Positions 35,351 through 48,158 of a DNA stretch of 64,000 bases are shown one piece after another. The stretch is from contig JAJVDF010000362.1 of the NCBI GenBank assembly GCA_022410635.1, positions 17,852 through 81,851 of the forward strand, in the 5' to 3' direction. Below the pieces are notes generated by a model, which was not told the DNA's origin, did no database searches, and saw nothing but the letters and a program-made list of their open reading frames with translations. The position numbers and the translations under genes were made by a program. Numbering within the stretch: position 1 is the first letter of the stretch; the number at the start of each line of letters is the position of its first letter. This DNA is from Tretioscincus oriximinensis. Lineage: Eukaryota; Chordata; Lepidosauria; Squamata; Gymnophthalmidae.

Positions 35351-35702
35351 AAAAGTTTAGCTTGCCTCTAGGTAAAATAATAATTCAGGCAAAAGACTTC
35401 AAGAGAAATGGTTTTAATGCTGGATAAGAGATACGAGAAAGACCTCATCTGAGGCATTACAATTCCTTTTAAACCCCCTTTGCATCATCACAAAAGAAAC
35501 AGCTGATTGGATCTTTTTCCCGGGCTTGTGAGTTCCATCCTTTCTTCTTCCTGTCTGCTTTCCCGCTCTTTGCCTTGATTTTCCTGCCGTTGGGGGTTGT
35601 CATAGCAATGCTGTACAGGTCAGGGGAGAAGCTTAATCCTGTTCCTTTTTTTAAACATGAGGCTTTGGAAGCCATAGTGCTTCAGTCAGCTGTTTAACTG
35701 TC
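35351..35702 (-). other. Possible solo LTR, unassigned
   Basis: On the minus strand there is a CCAAT box (GATCCAATCAGC, about 35510), a TATA-like GTTTAAAAGG (about 35470) and an ATTAAA poly(A)-like signal (about 35420), in that order and at LTR-like spacing. The minus strand could start TGACAG at 35702 and end TTTTCA at 35347. No matching target duplication or internal region was found. A retroviral origin is therefore only a suggestion. Confidence 0.3.
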
Positions 35703-36164
35703 AGGCAAGTCCATTCACAACAATCACAGAGATCAAAAGGTGCTACATTGTATCTATATCCACCACGTTCTTAGAGGACAGAAAACAGTGGAGAGGGCAT
35801 TGTTTTTTGTTATTTTGTATGTGCTACTGAGAACCAACCTCGTAACTTTGCCTGGGGCAAAGGAAAATTTCCACAGTTTAAAATGAGGCTGGGAGAAGGA
35901 AATGCAAGGGTTTCTGATAATCCAACAAAAAGAAATTTCAGCAAATGCTGATGAAATCTGCTGAAATTTCCTCCTTGCAGCCCTTCTGTTCTGCTTTTTT
36001 TTCAGATAGCCCCAAGGCCTTTTTTGCTATTGTGTTTTAAGGAGTTTACTCTTTCATATTGTCTGCATGGGAATATTGGTAATATGCATCAGATATGTGC
36101 TCCTGAAGGTGGGTTAGTATAAAGCACATTAATCTACNTTATAGTAATACTGATAAAACACATT
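35703..36164. other. Unassigned DNA
   Basis: No ORF or repeat end recognised. AAATTTCAGCAAATGCTGATGAAATCTGCTGAAATTTCC at 35933-35970, read in parts, forms a local hairpin around GCTGATG. Confidence 0.4.
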
Positions 36165-36450
36165 AGCAGCAGTGTGTTTGCATGTAGGACAAATCTGTGC
36201 AGACAAATGGAACTGACATTGTTGCAGCAGCTTAAATCCAAGGTAGCTTCGTGGACATCTCTGAGCTTTCAGTGCTTCTTTGGAGATGGCTCTAAAGCTG
36301 TCATCGCAGGCAGCTGATGACGACAGCTTCAGAACTGTCTGCAAAAAAGTGCTGAAAACTCAGAGCTGCCCACAAAGTTGCACTTGAAAGGCAATGCTGT
36401 CAGGAACCAGACACAATCTCACATGTGGCAACAATTTGGCATTTGCAGAA
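36165..36450. mobile_element. Foldback element centred on 36313
   Basis: The sequence folds on the centre CAGCTG at 36311-36316. CTCTGAGCTTTCAGTGCTTCTTTG on the left mirrors CAAAAAAGTGCTGAAAACTCAGAG on the right, and AAGCTGTCATCG mirrors ATGACGACAGCTT. Weaker matches (GAACTGACATTGTTGCAG with GCAATGCTGTCAGGAACC) extend the arms to over 100 bp. No coding capacity, no clear target duplication. Confidence 0.55.
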
Positions 36451-38224
36451 CAACACAAATTGTTCCATATTTAATATGTATCAAGCTTGTAAATATGTGT
36501 GACTTCAGCTAATCTGTACATGTGTAGATTCAGCAGCTAGATCCACACTACAAGTAGAGCCAGACATGCAGCTAATCTAGATCAAGCTATTGAATACTAA
36601 CTAATGTGTTTTAGAGCAGGACTGTGCAAACACATGCATTATATAACTGAGAATAAAAAAAAGAACAGACATACAAACATAATATGCCAGAAATAAATGG
36701 GACATTATGTTTCATTGATATGCATTAAAGACAGTTTAAAAGTGATTTGAAAGCTAGTAGCCCTGCTTTTTATGGGGATTTGAAATGGAATGAAAGCTCT
36801 GCTCCATTCACCTTTTGGTTGAACTCTTCTTTCCTCCCTTCCTTACTTCTTTCTTGTCTCAGTTGGAGAGCACTGTAAATATTATTTTTCACCAGTAAAA
36901 CTTGGAAAATGTTTCCTAGGTATAATGGTCATTAAGTGGCCCCTGGATCATCACAGAGAGAGATACAGAAAGCTTCATGCCTCCCTGTTCCACTTTAGCA
37001 GGAAAAGCCATTACGGTAGTGGATCAAATTGTGCTGGTGACATGGGTCCCCCAGAGTTAGTCCAGAAACCTTTGCTGTCAGGATTCAAATCTCACCAAAA
37101 ANTTGACATGAGATCTATCTAGAAGAGTTTGCCCATTTGTCTATACATTTATACAGTTTAAATGTATAATGCAGTGTTGACAAACATTTTCCATTAATGG
37201 TATCCCCGATCTGCACGAGCTTGTTATTTGTGATTTCATCTCTTGGGCTAATTTGAATTGTCCATAGAATCACAGATTGCTCCACCAATTATAGCATTTT
37301 ATGGACAATAAAAAATACATTAATAGATTAATTTTATATGTAGGAAATTGTGCTTTCCAGGATATCTGGCTGACATTTGCCTATTCTTCAGAAGAAATGT
37401 AAATCACTCGGCATGCAATCAGTTAATAAACCTAGCAGGCCTGCCTCATGAGTTTATTATTAGAGATAAAGTTCAGCACCCCCAAGAGGTAAGATTGTGG
37501 TGTGTTACATTTCCATTACTTTATTGAAAAGGGCCAAGTGCCTGCACTCAATCAGATTAAGGGCAGCAAAACCTTTTTGTCATGATATTTTTTATGGTAA
37601 GACATTTCATTTCAGAGAACAGAGACATTCTATTAAGATCTGTAACTGTATTTGAAAATGTGTGCAAACCTCATCCCCAGTATAGATATTGCCTCTAAGT
37701 TGTATTTAGTTTTTGTTACATAATCTCACTAGCCCAGATGGCAGTTTTCATACTAATATCCAACAAAACTACATCAAAAGGGACCAAGTTATTGAAGAAC
37801 ACTGACTCAAAACTCACAGAATTATTAGCTATATCTTTGTCCTTTAACTATATTGCTGTAGGAACTCTAAGGAGCTGAGCTATCTTGATAAAGATGTTTT
37901 TAAAGATAAAGCTCTAGCAACCTGGGGACACTGATTGCTTTACTTTTATCTGACAAGTTTCTATACTTATTGAATATAAATGGTGCATAACTGATATGAC
38001 AACACTAGTCTTAAGGTTGATCTGCACCTGGAATTCACAGCTTTCAATCTCTAAGTCTGTTTTAAAATGACCAACCCACACTTCAGTTTAAAACACAAAT
38101 TTGCAAAAGGATTATAAAATATCCAATTAAATCAATGTGTTAAAATGCAATCTAAAATTAAGCAGCTTTGAAAAATAAATGTGGAAGAAAGATGTAGAAT
38201 GATAGTGACTGATGTGAATGACCA
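36451..38224. other. Unassigned DNA; candidate conserved segment
   Basis: The part about 37320-37640 lacks any repeat signature and has long stretches of balanced composition, with GCAATCAGTTAATAAACC and GAGTTTATTATTAGAGATAAAG motifs. It is a candidate for conserved non-coding DNA. Elsewhere only AT-rich sequence is seen. Confidence 0.25.
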
Positions 38225-38546
38225 TAGGAACAAGATAAAGTATTTTTTCACCATTGGCCTTTGGAATTTACTGGATAGCAGCCTGGATAGATTTAAGACA
38301 GGATTAGATAAGTTCATGGAAGCCAAGTGTATAAGTTGGATGTATTGTTACTGCCTCCAAGATGGTGAAACAGGCAGTATTCCTGAAATGCCATTTGCAG
38401 AGCATCGAGAATACTTAAAGATTTTGCCTTCTTCTGCTCCAGACTGCCCAGGTGCAATTGGTGGGCCTCTATATGAGACAGAATGCTGGACTAGATGAGC
38501 TCCGGCTCAATTCAGCATGGCTCCTCTTATGTTCTTATTTTCTTAT
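38225..38546 (+). mobile_element. CR1 3' end with internal deletions
   Basis: AAAGTATTTTTTCACCATTGGCC and CTTTGGAATTTACTGGATAGC match the CR1 3' region but skip the CCAGAGGGTCA and CCAGAAGAGGTGGTGG blocks kept in the 22.8-kb copy. The UTR ends in CTTATGTTCTTATTTTCTTATG. It groups with the 22.7-kb copy by GGTGCAATTGGTGGGC. Confidence 0.8.
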
Positions 38547-39795
38547 GAAGTGCCAATCAAAGCTAATACTTCTTTATGCAGAAAGAATTACCTGAAGCCA
38601 TGTTTACAGTGAAATAAAAGTTGGTTGGAAGGTTTGGTTCAGACACGGTCTGGCCATTGCAGAATGCTGTCTATATGGCTTTTTCACTTAGGGGTAGTTG
38701 ACTACCACTTTATAAATGGAGACTTTTTTTCAGCCTGCATATTAACCAGCTGTTTAGCTTTAGCAAACAAATTTCTTGGCATAACTTCATGAATGAAAAT
38801 TCATATAAGGGGTGGTAGTTGTCCACATTTGTAGTAGGCTTGCCAGTGGCTAATGAGACCAATGTGGCAGAATTGGAGCTGATTCAGGGTGAGCAACTAA
38901 CTTCTTGAAACAATGGAAAGTGGTCCCAGAACAAGATTAAGATGCCAGTCTAGTTTCTCCATTAACTTAAGTTAGTACTCCTTGGAGAAAAACAGCTGAC
39001 AAGTCACATATAACATTGCTCTTCTCTTCCATATGCCCTCTCTTAACATTTTATAAAGCAAATACAAGTGAGAATGAACATATTGAATTGTATCTGGAAG
39101 CAAATACAGTTCCAGTTGACAAGTTTCAGTCAATAATCAAGCTGTCAAATTCTGAATTAAATTACATTTTCGAAAAGTTTTAAAAGTTATGAATAAAAAC
39201 AATATCACCCAGATAGGCTTAGAAACCTAACATACGGTAACAACATACACAGCCAATTGTAGCTTGTGCTACATAGGGAGGAGGGGCTGGTTCCTCCAGG
39301 CATTAATGGAGTTACTACTACTAGTTTAAGTGCAACCCTGCTTCTTGCTGCATCAGCTACAATAATGTCAGCAAAATAAGTTCACCTATGTGCTTTAGGT
39401 AAGTAGCCAAAGAATAAGTTACTCAGTGATCCCCTAAAGTTTGGTTGACAGCATCACCCATAGGAATTCCAAGGAATCTCTCTCTTGCCTACCATTGGAG
39501 AGTCAAGGTTATTTAAGGTTGAGCCAATCATCAAAGCAGATGAGTTAAAAATCTTGGAAAAGAGAATGGGAAAAAGAGGAACCCTACTTTGACTAGAATG
39601 GGACACCACTAAAGCCAGCCCAGGAAAATCAAGGAGATCAATACCAGGAAAGGCAAATTGTGCTAGCCACAGAGGCGTCTGCTGCTTTGATGGCTTGAAA
39701 ATGTTTCAATATGCCCAATGTTGAGAAAATTAACAGCATGGATCCACATATGTGGATTCATGTACACATGTACATAGTCCAGCATTTGTTCAGAG
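38547..39795. other. Unassigned DNA
   Basis: No gene, RNA or transposon end supported. Confidence 0.45.
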
Positions 39796-40096
39796 GCATG
39801 AATGGCTCAGTCGCTTAGGAAATGGTCTCTCATCTGGGAGATCGGGTTTTGAAGCCCTGTGTCGGACGTGGGGAGGGGTGAGCACCTTCCACTAGCCTGT
39901 AACTCTAGCCAATCCAGCTATTGGGAAGCAAGACTTGCAAGAAATTGCAACTGACTGCAAGTAGATACATGGGAACCACCGCAACCTGGTGGGGAAGATG
40001 GAATGTAAGCCTTTGGCCAAAATAACCTTGCAAGCCGCTTTGTCCCTTTGAAAGGTGAGAAAAGCGGGGTATAAGAACCCAGTTCTTCTTTTTCTT
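39796..40096 (+). mobile_element. tRNA-derived SINE, reference full-length copy
   Basis: The head carries a split pol III promoter: an A-box-like TGGCTCAGTCGCTTAGG at about 39804 and a B-box-like GGGTTTTGAAGCCC at about 39844, as in a tRNA gene. A body of about 170 bases follows, then the tail GCGGGGTATAAGAACCC and TTCTTC units. It has no coding capacity and would need a LINE for mobilisation. Other copies are at 1, 7.4, 10.8, 24.1, 32.0 and 52.3 kb. It is not a functional tRNA gene, because it has no cloverleaf beyond the promoter boxes. Confidence 0.75.
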
Positions 40097-41874
40097 AAGT
40101 GATCTGCTTGTATTACGTATGGTATTTAAAATAAATTTTATTTCAAACTATCCTGGTATACAACATTCTTAATGCTTCATGATCTTTCTTTCTTCTTGAA
40201 CATTTCTTTGTTCTCCTTACTGGAGAGGTGAGATCTTACAATATGCCGGTAATATAAAAAATGCAAAGACATGAAAATTAACAAAGCATCTAAAGAACTA
40301 GACCACAAAAGTAGACATTTGACCATGAAATGAGGTTTCTTCATTGTCCTGCATCAATTCCCACTACGGGGTTGTTCTGGGAGCTCTGAATGTCACAAAT
40401 ATCTGAAGGAGCTCCCAGGGTTCAAATATTTTGAAAGCAAAACCAAAAGTGGCCTTTTCTCTATGACAGCAGACCAATGATTTACCTTCCATATACTTCT
40501 ATAGTCCATTGTACTATCTCTATACTATACTTCAAAGTTGACGTCTGCTAGTAAACTGGACTAGGATAGATTTGGATATCCTAGACCTCAGGTAATCTGC
40601 ACTAATGTATAAAATGGTGGGCTCTAAATCCCTTCTTAACACAGGACAATGGTCAGGATAGCAAAAAACCCAAATCCAGTCAATTACAATTTGATAAAAT
40701 AAATAAGTGTTTATTTGATCTAATAAATTCACAGGGAGCTTTATAGGATCATTACTTATAACTAAGTCATGGTAACTTTAAAAAACTGAAATTGCTTTTA
40801 ATTTAAACAGTGACTGCTACTTATTTCTGTTTCATTGATCTTTTCAGGTTTTTTGTTGTTATTATTAATATTATTTTGAGGTGTAATTTCTTCTTTTAGT
40901 CTCATTTGGAAATAAAAGAGATTATTGTAGTCTGTCAATTGAACTTAAAATGGCAATTTATGACAATGTTTTCAATAGATAGTTCCTGTAGAGTTTCTTT
41001 CTAACATTCGTGTAGGCTTTCTTTAGAAATAAAGTAAAAGTAGTTCAACTGGCTATTTCAAAGAATATCTACAGAAAATTGCCCCATTTTTTCCCTTTTG
41101 AATCTCTTAATGTATTTTTCAAAGAACATCACATTTTAGAATTCTGTGACTTTTTTTCTTAGAAATGTATGAGATATATAAATGGGAAACTTTAAAATGT
41201 TGTTCTAAAGGGACCAAAAGGAAGGGATCTGGGAAAACTACAGATTTTTCTTTGAGTTCTCAACATTATGAATTTTTGCTATCTATAGACGTTCAATAAA
41301 CTCCAAGAGGCCTTGAATTTCTGCATCATATTCATATTTTTTTTACAACCAAATTTCTTGGGAAACTGTATTAACCTTTTATGCTTCTCTATGGATTTAT
41401 TTGATTTCATTCTGTTTCTCAGAACAACAATATGGTACTAATGCTGATGTGCCCAATTTCTATCTGTATTGTTTCTACTAATTCTGCTTCTCTTTGCTAT
41501 TTCTGCCAGAAGAAAAGATACAGATAGAAACATATTATAGCTAATGTACAAAAAAATATTTCAGGCCAAGACATCTTTCTCGTTTGACAAGAAGCTCAGC
41601 TAATGCACAACCGTGAGGTATTTCAGCTGCACAGAAGAGTAGATGATTCACTCAAAAACAATTATGCTTAACACTTTGAGGCTGGGAAAACACCAAGCCT
41701 AGAAACATCCCTTAGCTCACCTACTGTGCAAAGATCAAGCAGAATAAATCCAGAATGATTCCACCTACATATTAGTTTTGGCATCCAGTATAGCAACAAT
41801 GAAACACAATCTGCTGGTTTTCAAGTGTTTTTGTGTGTTCTCATAGAATACTGGATATGCTTAAACTAGTCTTA
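40097..41874. other. Unassigned AT-rich DNA
   Basis: No feature supported. An ATT-rich patch lies at 40855-40875. Confidence 0.45.
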
Positions 41875-41875
41875 T

Positions 41876-42375
41876 AAATAAGAACATAAGAGCATAAGTA
41901 GAGCCATACTGGATCAGGCCACAGCCCATCTAGTCCAGCATTCTATGTCACACAGAGGCCCACCAGATGTACCTGGGCAGTCTGAACAGAGGAAAGCAAA
42001 ATATGCTCCTGTTCATGACTCCCTGCAAATGGTATTTCAGAAGTTCTGCCTGTTACTCCATCCCAGAGGCAACATCCAGACATGCATTCTAGTACCCATT
42101 TATATCCTTGGTGTCCATAAACCTGTCTAGTCCTGTCTTGGAACTATCCAAGCTGTTAGCTACCACTATCTTTTCAGGAAGTAAATTCCACAGGCTGATG
42201 ACCCTCTGGGTGAAAAAATACTTTCCTTTGACTGTTCTCACTTTTCTACCCAACAGTTTTAAGGAGTGCCCTTTGATCCTAGTGTTGTGTGATAGAGAAA
42301 ACATTTTTCTCTATTCACCTTATCCATCCCGTGCATGATTTTGTCCACTTCAATCAGATCACTCTCAAACATCGC
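41876..42375 (-). mobile_element. CR1 3' end, TTCTTATG lineage
   Basis: Starts on the plus strand with AAGAACATAAGAGCATAAG and continues as the reverse complement of the 33.1-kb copy through the UTR to ORF2 codons for MFSLSHNTR, GKYFFTQRVISLWNLLPE and DSSKTGLDRFMDTKDINGY. A few stops and substitutions are present. It lies in the opposite orientation to the 33.1- and 48.6-kb copies. Confidence 0.85.
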
Positions 42376-44660
42376 CTATGATCATGCTAAATGATGATGG
42401 TAATAATGATGATGTACAAAAAGTATTAGCACATGTATACTAAGCCTCACTCCATATGATGGATGAAAGTGTTTGAAACCAGCAATCTAAAAGTGATTGG
42501 GGCTTTCACTGGGATCAGACCTATCTTAGAATCCACATGTGATGCTGACATAAGGAATGCATGGAGAAACCATGAAGACAATATTGCACATGTCAGCCAG
42601 CTGTGATTCTGAAGTCCTGCTGACTGGCATTATCTTGCTCTATTCAACTCCTTGAAATTGCACGTCATACACCAGGGCTGTTTCTGGAAAGGATCAGCAA
42701 TGGCTGTTTCTATTTGTATCTCAACAGTTTTTCGGGTGAATTGTGAAACCTGGCGAAAAAGCCATTTACACATATGGTTGAAGGAGCCTGAAGTTGAAAC
42801 ATCCCAACAAGTATCAAGTAAGAAAATGTTGTTTGGTATGGAGGGAATTGTGGGGAAAGTTTATGCTAAAATGCTATGTTGTTTTCTGCACTTATTTTGT
42901 TAGCTTCCATTGTTATCTTTTAATTTGCATGACCTGGAATAGCTGTAAGAACTGAACAAATGCAGGCAGTATGAAGATACTTTATCCTTGTTCCACATAA
43001 CTCTTTTATGTGGAGATGAACCCTCACTTATTCCAGGACAGGCAGCACTAGTAAATTAATGAAGACTCACCACAACCCCAGACTGCAGGATCCTTAGTAT
43101 ATATCTGTTCTGAAATATCACTAGTTTCATGTTTCTTATTCCTGATTACCAGGTATGTGCATAATGTCCCATGAAACATTTCAAACACTTAGACTCATTC
43201 TGCGTTGAGATTTATTCTGGAATAAATCTCAGAAGAAGTGTTTGTCTTAGTAGTGCACTACAACAGATTTTGTTCCAAACATCCTTTGTCTGCATGGTCA
43301 AACCATTGATGAGGCTTTGATATCTATGAAGTACAAATCTATACACTTGATGCATCATGAAAGATTGTACTTTGAAACATGTATAGTTGAGTGGTATGAT
43401 ATGGATAGAGTCAACAAGTCACCATTTTATATTCCTGCACATCTGACATTGGCACTCCATTCAGAGGCTCAAAAAGACATCACAAACTGTTTGAATTTCA
43501 TAAAAGCAAGAAGTGGATATGGCCGTGTATAATCTTCAGTGACACTTCATCTTTTAGTTATTCATGTTTATTATTTCGTATCGCAGCAGGTCTACCTTTA
43601 TATTGATTTTTTTTTGCTATATCATTTATAATTTAATTGTAATCTTTAGCTTCATTTTGCTTATTGACCTTTTTTAACTAATATTTCTTGTTACCTAGAA
43701 TATAGTTCTCTTGATCTAGCTAAAAGAACCAGCATCAATAATTCCTTAATAAATCCAAACAAAGCATCCAACTCAGTTCTCCTTCTTTCTTAACAGAAGT
43801 CAGCTAACACATTTGGTTTGAAACTTTTTAAAGTTGAAAAAAAGACTTTCTTTGGAAATTATGATCTCTTTATCCCTTCCTTCTCCATTGTTTGTTCTGT
43901 TTTGCATTTACTTTCTTTCATCATAGGTTTGCTACTCCATAATTAGTCCATAAATTTCAGCTATGTCTGTAGTAATAGTATTTAAGCTGATGAAATATTA
44001 TAGAGGCACCAGCAACAATGCTACAGTTCAAGGACTCATACAATTGGTAAATTGACCTCTATTTTTAGTAGCTTATAATTTGGGTCATTAAAAATTTGCT
44101 TAGTATGATAAACTGTAGCTTCACCTCGACAAGTGATTCAAGTAAAATCTGAGAGAGTTTATATGATATAGTTTGAGCTTATACGTTTTAATCAGTTGTG
44201 TTCAGTATGTTTTCCTTTTGTTTCTGGNTTTTTTTTGGTAGTAATCTAAAGTCAATACAGATCTATGTAGCTGCAAGTATGAATCCTGGACCTTCTATCA
44301 TCATTTTATCATCTTAAATGTATTACTTCACATTTCTACCCATTGTTTTAGTTCTGCTTCATTAGTTTTCAATTTCAGTGTTGTTTGTTACTGTATTTTT
44401 ATATTATCTATGAATTAAATCAGAATTTTATCCAACACAATATACAAGTCGTTAATAAATATATTGAAGAGTATTGTGCCCAGGATTTGACTTTATGGAA
44501 TTATGTTTAATCTCTTCTTCAAGTAAACAAGAATTCACAGAAAATCATTCATAATTGATCATAAGTAGCATTCTTCCATCACTTATTTAGAATGAATAAC
44601 ATTTCAGACTATTTGTTCTGTAAACTACTCCCATATTTCTTCCAGACATTAAAGGCAGTG
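42376..44660. other. Unassigned DNA
   Basis: ORFs of 83 and 71 residues at 42652-42903 and 43317-43532 have no recognisable domain and no promoter or splice context. A perfect short palindrome GAGATTTATTC-TG-GAATAAATCTC, as two 11-bp arms, lies at 43207-43230. Confidence 0.4.
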
Positions 44661-44780
44661 TAGAATCATAGAGTTGGAATGGACCTCCAAGTTCTTCAGA
44701 CAAATTTATATAGTGCAAGATTCACGAAATTGTCCCAGACAGGTGACTTTGTCAGAAGACTTCCATCAAAAGAATCATCA
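44661..44780 (-). mobile_element. CR1 3' tip, ATTCTATG lineage
   Basis: TAGAATCATAGAGTTGGAAT and GGACCTCCAAG open the reverse complement of the CR1 3' end; CCCAGACAGGTGACTTTGTCAG and AAGACTTCCATC continue it as in the copy at 63.8 kb. Short and diverged. Confidence 0.65.
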
Positions 44781-46848
44781 TCTACTCCTNGCAGTTTTGT
44801 AATTCTTCCTTGTACCCATGACAGTCCTTTGTAGACAGCTACCATGTTTACAGTATTTTTTTTCAGTAGGTAACACAGATCTTGTTTCATAGCAACTGTA
44901 GTGGCACTAATGTGAAGCATCTTGGAGTGTATCATTGGCCAACCTCTATTTCAAGTGTCCTATCTTTAGAGGGGGAAACAATCCTTTGTTCTGTAGTGCA
45001 TTCAGAAAGAACCTACACTGAGATTTTCTGGAATCCTAAAGAATGGTGTAGGCTCCACATGCCATGTGATCAGTCCAGATCCTTATGGCAGTGGCTGGAA
45101 TGGGGCATAGGGAAGGAAGAAATGACTTTGAAGTGATTTCCCTATATTTGTCACAGCAGGAACTCTTCAGCTGCAGTTTTATTCTGTTTGTAAGTCATAA
45201 TTCCTGGGAGCAAACCGGCGAGTGGAGTCAGTCCCAGTAAACAATTATATGTACATGAGGAGATTGCCGATGGTTCTATGGCTTATGCAGCATTCGCATA
45301 TATTGGATGGGTTCCCTGCTTAGAGAGGTTATTTATAGTCCACATCAAGGAGACTATTCCTGACAGCTATTTGCTAGTTTCTGCCTTATTTTGATCATAA
45401 ACCACTTAAGAAATGGCACAATTTTGACTTGCTGACTTCCTAAATATCACTCATCTAGTGAGAGAGACTATGCAGAAGCTTATGGCCCACTAAGGGGATT
45501 TGAAAATATCAACTGGGAAAATTACAAATCAGTGTATAGAGATTTCAGTAGATTTGGAAAATATCATTTATCAATGAAGAGCTGCAATAAAAGCTCAAAA
45601 CAACACTTTATTTGCAAATTTAANCAGTAAACTGAAATAAATACTGGTAAATCATTTTTAATGGATGTCCAAGCCTCAGACCTTTGTCACTGGGCCATAA
45701 TGACTAAAGCAGTAAGCCATGAAATGAAAAGTGTAAGAGGCTAAAGGACCTTGGTCAAGGCAAAGCATTTGAACTGTACCCTTTGCCAGTAGGAGTCAAA
45801 CTATCAATACCAGCTGTTGCTTCACAAAGAACAGGAGAATGAACTCTGAACTCTGACATTTCAGTTGCTTTTGCTCTGATCAGCACTGGTGTAAATAATG
45901 TAACTTAAAAATATGAAGGGAAAAGACTTCCCAACCAAATATGGTTTGAAAAGTAAGTTAATCATCAATTGAAAGGGATTTCTGTGATGCGTCTAGATAA
46001 AGCAATGGTCTCCCTATCGATTTACAACAAGTTACTACCGTTGCTTATATTTTCAAGATCAGAGATCAGCTTGTCTGAATGTCCAGCTAACAGACTCTTG
46101 GAAGAATTGCAAAGAGGAACCTTTGCCAGTATGTCACAGGGAATCTTTACAAAAAGCTGTTGGATATGCCATTTGTAATTCAGAAAATCCAAAAATCACA
46201 TCAGTTAACCCTACCCTCTGGAGGGACAGAGATGTGAACTACTTTCCTCAGAGGGGGTTTATCCTATTCTCTATCCAAGAATCTTAGAGTGGATCTCAAT
46301 GAAATCACTACAAACAGAAAGTAGCTTGTTCGTAGAATATTTGAAACAGTACAGTGTTTGCATGGAAAGGAAATCCTGGCCTTCTTTGTACTTACTTGCC
46401 TTAAAACACTTTAGTTAATATTGATCTGGGTTAGTTGCAGCCATGTATGTTTGCTTTAAGCAGTTTGATCTACAATAGAAGCAGAATGATGTGTGGTACC
46501 ATGTAAATGTGAAATTATACAATGTGAGTCCACAGGCTAGTATACCATTGCAATAATATGACATTACGGCCAATCATATGCTGTCTTTGACATTATGGTT
46601 AACCACGTGCTGGTTTATATCATCACTGTGTTTGAATTTATCCCTGTATCTGCTTTCAAAACTGTCTTCATAGTTGCTAGCTTGCATACTCTCCTTCAGT
46701 TATGGCTCTAAAGACACTCTGGATTAAAGTATCTTCAGTGACATAATTTCTGCTTCACCATGTTTGCGGTCCACATAGATTTGTCCTATGTGCAAAAGCC
46801 CTTTCACTGCTGCTTATATGGATTTAGTGCATTAATACACATGTAGAG
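44781..46848. other. Unassigned DNA
   Basis: About 2 kb with only short ORFs of no recognisable family (44882-45136, 45969-46178). No repeats recognised. Confidence 0.4.
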
Positions 46849-47260
46849 TAAGGCCAGATACACACCAGAACTTAAAAATTGCTACCACGCTATAATCTGG
46901 AATATAGCAATCGTGTGTCCGTGCACACCAAACATGTATATTCTGTCACCACCGCCCCAGATCTGTAATGTCACTCATTGATCTCATCGCAGTGCAGTCC
47001 AAGAATTATTTTTTACTCCCAACAGCCAATAGAAACAAATGCTGTGCTCTCGATTGTTTTATCATATCACATCTAATTTGTGCACACGCATACGGTCGCA
47101 AAATATGGGGTTCTCCGGAACAATGCCTGAACATCGAGCAATAGTTTATTCCAGGAAAAAAGGCAATTGTCTACTACTGAAAAGCACTTAGCACTTGTGC
47201 CTGAGACATCCCGATTGAGCTACGATCGAGGTANAAAAACATCATATGCACATAGCCTAA
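46849..47260. mobile_element. Non-autonomous DNA transposon, copy 2, inverted
   Basis: This is the reverse complement of the element at 13331-13732 at moderate divergence: TATAATCTGGAATATAGCAATCGTG, AATTTGTGCACACG, GGAACAATGCCTGAACATCG and GCAATAGTTTATTCC all have partners there. The ends TAAGGCCAGATACACAC and the complement of ATGCACATAGCCTA are imperfect inverted repeats. No transposase is encoded. Confidence 0.6.
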
Positions 47261-48105
47261 ATTAATGTGCTCTATGAGTAATTCATTTTAAGGAATTGTT
47301 ACATGTAACATGGATTAGCACTAGTCCCAAGCAAACAGAGTAGAACAGTGAGATGACTAAAGCTGATTACTAAATCAGATTACTTTATCTGTGCAAACAT
47401 GCACCCATGATTCATCAATCAAAGGTCAGTAGGTGTGTCTTTATTAGACATCTAAAATATATATAATAAAGGTATCTAATATATATCAGAAATAATATTG
47501 TTTTACGGTCTATAGATAATAGTCAACAACAACAAAAACCGTTTCCAAATATCCCCATCACTTTCTGTGCTGATTTTAGGGTATAGGGAAGGTCTACATG
47601 TAAAAGGTGTTCCTCTGGAAATGGGAGAAAGCATTCCTTAGACTCCATCAGAATGGAGAAGAGTTGCTTCTATTATTCTTGCTCACCATTACACTATTCA
47701 ATGCAAAGGAAGTAATTTTGACCAAAAAGATCTCAATATTCGGAGCTTTGTTTGTTCAGAAGGATAACTGAAATAGAAGATGCATAGAAGCATTTACTGC
47801 CATTTATTGCAAGACATCAAAATGAGAAAGACTTGATTTCCAGTTTTGATGTTTGTGGCTGGAATTGTTTGGGAAGGCACAGAAAAAAGTCATTTTGTGG
47901 GCCTCCAAAAAAAGCTATGCTTAATGTTACCAGAAAAACAACAACGCTAAATTATAGGCAACTTCATCTAATGCTGGCAGCACCTGATGAACTTTCTTCT
48001 TTTCCACACCCATTAAATATGCAGCACTAATTTTTGCTTTTTTTCTGGTAACCATTGTCATTCTATTTAGTCTAAAGAATGCAAACTAAGGCAAAGTAAG
48101 GCTAC
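47261..48105. other. Unassigned AT-rich DNA
   Basis: The 65-residue ORF at 47833-48030 lacks any domain signature. Nothing else recognised. Confidence 0.4.
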
Positions 48106-48158
48106 GAGCCGCTTTGCTGGACTTTCTACTGGAATAACATGTCTATTTCTCTGAAAAT
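48106..48158 (-). mobile_element. Fragment of the 17929-type foldback family
   Basis: GAGCCGCTTTGCTGGACTTTC, then GGAATAACATG and CTATTTCTCTGAAA, is the reverse complement of the unique lead and outer arm at 17930-17978. The inverted arms are absent, so only one end survives. Confidence 0.55.

Noticed and set aside
39796..39870. tRNA gene
   Set aside because: A- and B-box-like motifs are present, but there is no cloverleaf and the sequence continues into a SINE body and tail.
42652..43532. Two ORFs of 83 and 71 residues as small genes
   Set aside because: No recognisable family, promoter, or splice context; lengths are within chance expectation.
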